Below, piece after piece: positions 59,013-64,000 of a stretch of 64,000 bases of DNA. A program made the translations under genes and the position numbers. Location of the stretch: NCBI GenBank assembly GCA_963576475.1, contig OY754970.1:33544619-33608618 (forward strand), written 5' to 3'. Position 1 is the stretch's first letter; each line of letters opens with the position of its first letter. The notes under the pieces are model-generated. The model was given only the letters and a program-made list of their open reading frames with translations, was not told the DNA's origin and did not search any database. Source of the DNA: Molanna angustata. Lineage: Eukaryota > Arthropoda > Insecta > Trichoptera > Molannidae.

Positions 59013-59224
59013 AAAATATATTTTAAGTACAAACAGAGCATCACGGGTTTGTGCCAATCTAAGTAGAAGAAAAGCTTTGATCAGAAGACATTTTTATATT
59101 TCTCAACACAGACGAAGAAATGTGATTTCGAAACACCGAAATCAAGGCACCTACGATGCTCACGATGTTATTAAGTGACTCAAGTGATCACTTTTTAAGC
59201 TTTACAACACGTACTAATAACCTT
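59013..59224. other. Unassigned; weak MITE M1-like string
   Basis: 59140-59190 (gaaatcaaggcacctacg ... caagtgatcac) resembles the M1 interior, but only over short pieces. Confidence 0.3.
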
Positions 59225-59396
59225 TACTTATCAACAAGTTCCACTCGGCAACAGAATGGCTTGTGAGTTATTAGTATTCCTGTAACACGGGTTCGAAGTC
59301 TGCCTCAACTAATTTTGTTCAACTACATCACAACTATTTGCCTAATTTAGTAAAATTATGTGTTATTCATATACAAGAACTGTTCGTTTTTTTTTG
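59225..59396 (+). mobile_element. Decayed tRNA-Thr-type SINE
   Basis: gttattagtattcctgtaac, acgggttcgaagtctgcctc and a body with attttgttcaactac follow the family B order with many changes. Confidence 0.45.
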
Positions 59397-59397
59397 A

Positions 59398-59585
59398 CAA
59401 ATTTTTAACATCTCAATAGAGACGAAGTTGGAGTATTATAGAAGAACCAGGAACTCAAGGCACCTACAGGGCTTACGACCTGTCATCGGCTGGTTTACGT
59501 GATCACTATATGCGCTTGCGCAACGTTCACAATTTATACCTTCTTATTGAGTTGCCTTATCAATTTAATTTTGAAAGGTCTATAT
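59398..59585. mobile_element. MITE family M1, partial copy
   Basis: Has the arm string tctcaatagagacgaagttg and the interior aaggcacctacagggcttac, atcggctggtttacgtgatc. The second arm is missing; the LINE 3' tail at 59586 adjoins instead. Confidence 0.8.
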
Positions 59586-60835
59586 ATTTTATTTTATTTT
59601 ATTTTATTTATTTTGGATATCCAACAGTACAGTAGAGCATAATGATATTAAATACAATGAAAAAAAAACAAGTAAATGTAGACTTCAGTACATAATAATA
59701 GGACATCATATCAAATAATTTTAAAAGCTTAACATACAATTTACGAAAAATGAGAAAAAAACAAAATTATAGGAACACACCTGAAACATACAGGGAATAG
59801 TACAGAGAGGATTGTATGTATTCTAGAATCATAACATGGGATTCTAACTCACTTAAGGATCAACGAAGAAGGTGTTGCAACCATTATGGTGACACATAAA
59901 TAATACATTCATGCATATACTAGAGAGTGGAATTTTGAGTTATGTTATCAGTGCAAAGTTGGCGCTTTATCGCAATTTTGAACGAGTGTAGAGATTGAGT
60001 ATGAAAAAAGTCAATGTTATTGAGCAGGTTGTTAAAATTGGAGGTGGCCCGGAGCCCGGAGAAGATTAGTTTTAGAGTGTGAAATAGAAAAAGTAGGTTT
60101 TGATCTGACATTGCGGTTTGGAATGTGAAGTGAGATATTTTCTAATAAATTTGGACAATCAATGATGTTATGAAATAGTTTAAACAAAAATAGTGAGTCT
60201 GCAGTTATTCGTCTAGATGATAGTGATGGTAAATTAAATTTTGATTCAGCTAAGTACACGTTATTTATATGATTATGCGGGCCCATTAGTTCCCGACAGC
60301 CAGATTTATAGATGAGGTGTTTGAGGAAGCGTTTTTGTACACTATCCAGTCTATTAATGTACTTAAGATACATCGGGTTCCAAATTTGCGATCCGTACTC
60401 CAGATTACTTCTTACCATAGATGTATATAGAATTTTGAGGCATTCAATATTTGAAAAAGGTTTACAGTTCCTGATGATGAAGCCCAACATTTTATTGGCT
60501 TTTTTACTTATATTATTCATGTGATCGTCAAATGACAGTTTACTATCCATAATAATTCCTAGGTCTTTCACCGATTCTTTTCTAGGTATAGGGGAATTAT
60601 TAAGTTTATAGGAAAAGAAGATTTTATTCTTTTTTTTTTGTAAACGTGATAATTTGACATTTTTGTGGATTTAAGTTAAGAGAATTTATTTTACAGTATG
60701 TTTGAAGATGCTCTAGATCCTGTTGAAATTTACGGCAGTCATGAACATTTTTTATTTTTGTATAGAGCTTCATGTCATCTGCATATATTATTACTTTGAC
60801 AAATTTGAAACAAGAGGTGATGTCGTATATATGTT
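59586..60835 (-). pseudogene. Jockey-like LINE, 5'-truncated, with (TAAAA)n tail
   Basis: Minus strand: VIIYADDMKLYTKIKN, LNLNPQKCQIITFT, ESVKDLGIIMDSKLSFDDHM, NKMLGFIIRNCKPFS, YTSMVRSNLEYGSQIWNPMY, RRITADSLFLFKLFHNII, HIPNRNVRSK. YADD is intact (about 60793-60804). A long 3' UTR ends in repeated ttttatttta on the plus strand. The upstream RT and endonuclease are missing. Same group as the intact LINE at 14458 but a different family. Confidence 0.85.
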
Positions 60836-61262
60836 AATAATGAGTAACAGATCATTTGAAAATAGGTCATTTAAACTATTGCCATCTATGAAGTAACGAA
60901 AAAATATTTTTGTAACACAATCTATTAAGAAGATTTGTAAACAATGAAAGCAAGATCTTATACATGAGGTGACTCATACAGATGTCACCCCTGAACTGCG
61001 CCAGAAATATTGTTTCATTTTTGGCTTGTTTACCTACTTGTACCAATGTGTATGTAACTCGAATATATTTTTTAAGCAACCTTTAAAAAATTTATTTGAA
61101 CTATTCATTCTCTACTTTAAAAAATTTCTTCTTAGATTCCATAAAATATATAACAGTATTAAAATATCGTACATTCCCAGGATTGAAAATTTCATTTTTG
61201 TGATCGTAGTTATTTTCTTGGTCTATTCCTTCTTTTTATTAACTAAACTTATTTGTTAAAAA
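60836..61262. other. Unassigned stretch
   Basis: No motif. A 96-codon hydrophobic frame at 60969-61259 is likely chance in AT-rich DNA. Confidence 0.35.
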
Positions 61263-61410
61263 TGAAATAATAAGTCTTTCTATAGGTACAGCACAAAATA
61301 ATAAGTCTTTCTATATAGCACAAAATAATAAGTCTTTCTATATAGCACAAAATAATAAGTCTTTCTATATAGAACAAAATAATAAGTCTTTCTATATAGC
61401 ACAAAATTTA
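61263..61410 (+). repeat. 28-bp minisatellite, five units
   Basis: Unit aataataagtctttctatat, then agcacaaa. The first unit has ataggtac in place of atatag. Confidence 0.95.
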
Positions 61411-62103
61411 ATATTATAAGACGAAAACTTGAAACAAAGTAGGTATATATTGTTTGATAAGAATACAAAGAAACATTTTAACAGAATATTTCACTGACAA
61501 AGTCTGAATAAAGCCATCCAAGAATCATAAAGAAACATCGGAACCATACTCGGGAGCCTGTGAAGTACTAAAGATGAACAATTTTCATATCTGGTGTATC
61601 TTCAGTGTTCTCCCAAGGCGACGATCTATGCCAGATGCTAGCTATTAACTGAGAATAATACATACCAGATATAGACAAAATAAACCTGTGTTAGAAGAAG
61701 CGTGAAGGCGATTTTAGCTCTGTGTAACTACTATTATACACTACATCCGTCTGGTGACAACAAAAGGCGATATTAAATTAACACGTGTTACTAACAGACA
61801 TAAAAAGGGCAATTCATTAACGAACAACAAATAAATATGGACCCTGTACCACACGTACAATTACAACGATTTTCAGAATTTATTGCGCAATGTTTGATTG
61901 CGGGCAAAAAGTGATTGATTTAACACTATAGCATAAAGCAGATACTATTTACACAAAGTACACCAGAAAAGAGTAGACAAAAGCACGAAATTAACTAAAA
62001 TGTGTTTTATTTTATTTTTATTTTGCAATGAGGCACTCACAGAGATATACAATAGTATAATTATAATTAATTAATTAACATATAGTATAATTAATTTTAA
62101 AAA
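61411..62103. other. Unassigned stretch
   Basis: No recognisable feature. Confidence 0.4.
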
Positions 62104-62298
62104 GAGTGGGCTGTGGCCAACGCTATACTCCTCACTACCTATTCACTTTACAAAGTATTCAAATTTTGTGTGGAAATTTTTTAGCATATTCATGAAAAGA
62201 GTTTGTTAAATTATATCGGATTTAAATATTTTAATATGAAAACCTGATATTCTTCAATGTCATTTAATGAAAGAGATTTTAACAATTACATACATACC

Positions 62299-62800
62299 AA
62301 TTGTAGTGCCCACTTTGATGTATGCCAGTGAAACATGGACGTGGCAAAAGACGCATGAAAATAGAATAAATGCTGTGGAAATGAGATCACTAAGAAGAGT
62401 ATGTAAGAGAACGATATATGATAGAATAAAAAATGAGGACATAAGGAGGGAATGCAAGATGAAGAAGAGTATTATAAATAAAATGAAAGTGAATTCCTTG
62501 AGGTGGTTTGGACATATTGAAAGAATGAATGATGAACGACTGACCAAAAAAATATACATGGGTGTAAGAGATGGAGTGAATAGCAGGGGCCGCCCCAGAA
62601 AGGGATGGCATGACCATGTGAATGATATTTTGAAAGAAGGAAATATAAGAAGCTTGAATAATCGACGAGCATGTATGAGACGATGCATGGATGTAAAGGA
62701 AGCTAAGAATGTATGCAGAAATAGAGGAGTATGGCGCTCGGTTTTCTCTGCTTACTCCGTAAGGGATATGGCGTGATGGTTTGTATGTATGTATGTATGT
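62299..62800 (+). pseudogene. RTE-like LINE 3' end, inner insertion
   Basis: Reads [93 protein letters not shown], stop, (TATG)n. No break over ~159 codons, the cleanest copy of the family here. Flanked by ACATACATACC (62288-62298, 62801-62811), an 11-bp duplication made from the (CATA)n tail of the outer copy. Confidence 0.9.
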
Positions 62801-62925
62801 ACATACATACCATCACGCCGTATCCCTACTTGGGGTAGGCAGAGAGGACCGAACGCCAGACACCTCTATCTTGACATACGTGTTTTGCCTCATTAACATC
62901 CATGCATCGCGTCATACATGCTCTC
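62801..62925 (-). pseudogene. RTE-like LINE 3' end, outer insertion
   Basis: Starts with (CATA)n and atcacgccgtatccctactt, the minus-strand RTE end, and stops after ~125 bp. With the 10 bases at 62289-62298 it is flanked by TTTAACAATTA (62278-62288, 62926-62936). Confidence 0.9.
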
Positions 62926-63320
62926 TTTAACAATTAGAAAATGAAAATATCAAAATTTGAGTTTCCTAAGTTTGGGGTCACTTTGAAATATTTGACAGTT
63001 AAAAAATGAGAAACACTGAGCAGATATCGTTCAAAATCTAATGGGGTCTAAGCGAGTATTAGATATACAAATTTGCAAATAATCTAATGAGTACATAATT
63101 TGTCTATAATCGATAAAGTATAATAAACACGCCGTACATAGTATATAACATAGCACATAGCACATAGTACACAGCACACACACACACAGATACATTGTGA
63201 TGAAACCTTTAGAATACAATCTATGCATGATAATAGTTGATAATCTGATTAAAAAAATAAGCTAAAAAATTACGAATTTACAACTCCCCACTGTATCCCC
63301 TTGGGATAGCGAGGAGTTTA

Positions 63321-64000
63321 AAACGTCAAGTCATCTTTCAAACCAGAGAGATATTAGCAGTGCATGCATAAGAAGAAAAAATACAAGTTCTGAAGTGTTT
63401 TAAAATTTATTCCACTTTAAATTTTGTCACAAAACAGACACTACTAAATATCTCGATATGATTGCATTTCTCAAATGACATAAACGCATATGTTACATTA
63501 CAAATAAAAAACACCTAAAACAATATCGTATATCTTCAAAAATATCAATATTAAAAAATATCATATTTTTGTACTTTTTTAAAGAACAGTATAACACTAA
63601 ATGATGAAGTAAGCGGGCATACAAATGTCATGCTTCCAAAAAGGTAAGTAGTGAAAACAGAGCGCCACGCACATGAAATGCTTGTAGACATTAATCGCTA
63701 ATTGTTTGGGTTTTTTATACTCTCTTCTTTATCAATCATGCAGGTAAAATTTATTTGACTTTGCATCAGTGCATAATATATCATATTATATTATCTTACT
63801 AGATGGTAAAAATATGTGCACCAAACTAATATTACAATTAATTAAAATAATATAAAAATTACCGATTCAATAAAACATTGATAATATGATTCATTTTTTT
63901 TTTATTAATTTATTTTTATTTATTTGTAAACGGTGGAATAATTTGTATTAGTCTAAAACCCGATCTAATCAAAACCTGACAATCTATATGAATTACAATC
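63321..64000. other. Unassigned AT-rich end of window
   Basis: No recognisable feature after repeat S. Confidence 0.4.

Larger units (their letters stand above)
62104..63320 (+). repeat. Repeat S, copy 2, split by nested RTE insertions
   Basis: Left part 62104-62288 and right part 62926-63320 together match the S copy at 58455. They are separated by the two RTE pieces and an 11-bp target duplication. Confidence 0.85.

Overview
The window looks like repeat-dominated, AT-rich animal nuclear DNA, most likely from an insect and probably a moth or butterfly. The grounds are the many short taggtacctac-type strings, the RTE-like LINE copies that end in (TATG)n, the short LINE 3' ends carrying a GGTTGGTTGGAAG motif and a small hairpin, and the tRNA-derived SINEs. 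The order-level call is inference. I found no host protein-coding gene, no rRNA and no convincing functional tRNA. Almost everything recognisable is a transposable element or a tandem repeat.

Region by region: 0-12.5 kb holds a foldback element, SINE copies, broken LINE fragments, a MITE with perfect 71-bp inverted repeats sitting in a minisatellite, and a hAT remnant with intact 8-bp target duplications (6.85-7.41 kb). 12.5-28.7 kb is a dense mosaic in which 13 long (TA)n tracts and one short one separate truncated elements: two identical RTE 3' ends, a LINE with an intact 951-codon ORF2 and a 5'-truncated ORF1, three copies of a 5'-truncated Tc1-type DD34E transposase, two different Penelope-like elements (PLEs) kept only as their GIY-YIG endonuclease ends, two perfect palindromes and a ~2-kb inverted duplication. 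28.7-34 kb has three minisatellite arrays with an L2-like LINE end and SINEs inserted in them. 35.4-64 kb is a scatter of older copies: a palindromic retroposon with a 13-bp target duplication (35.4 kb), three copies of a composite ~0.85-kb repeat, many RTE 3' ends (some with clean duplications, one nested, one twin-primed), a hAT MITE, an array of small GC hairpins (51.25-51.39 kb), a poly(A)-tailed palindromic retroposon (53.26-53.52 kb), a possible LTR fragment (56.8 kb) and a jockey-like LINE remnant (59.6-60.8 kb).

The signal I rate highest is a group of long, mostly perfect palindromes (13.43, 35.44 and 53.32 kb) with unrelated sequences that carry the same small module: a 5-bp hairpin followed at once by GAAAC and, within two bases, GTC. 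The first also matches the 3' end of the PLE fragment at 18.1-18.9 kb. Two of the palindromes outside the (TA)n zone have 12-13-bp target duplications and so behave as retroposed units. My reading is that they are PLE-end-derived, non-autonomous hairpin retroposons whose module resembles the core of the hammerhead ribozymes known from PLEs. That last step is inference and needs folding and a family-wide search. The (TA)n mosaic could be a real insertion and rearrangement hotspot or partly an assembly artefact; raw long reads would decide.
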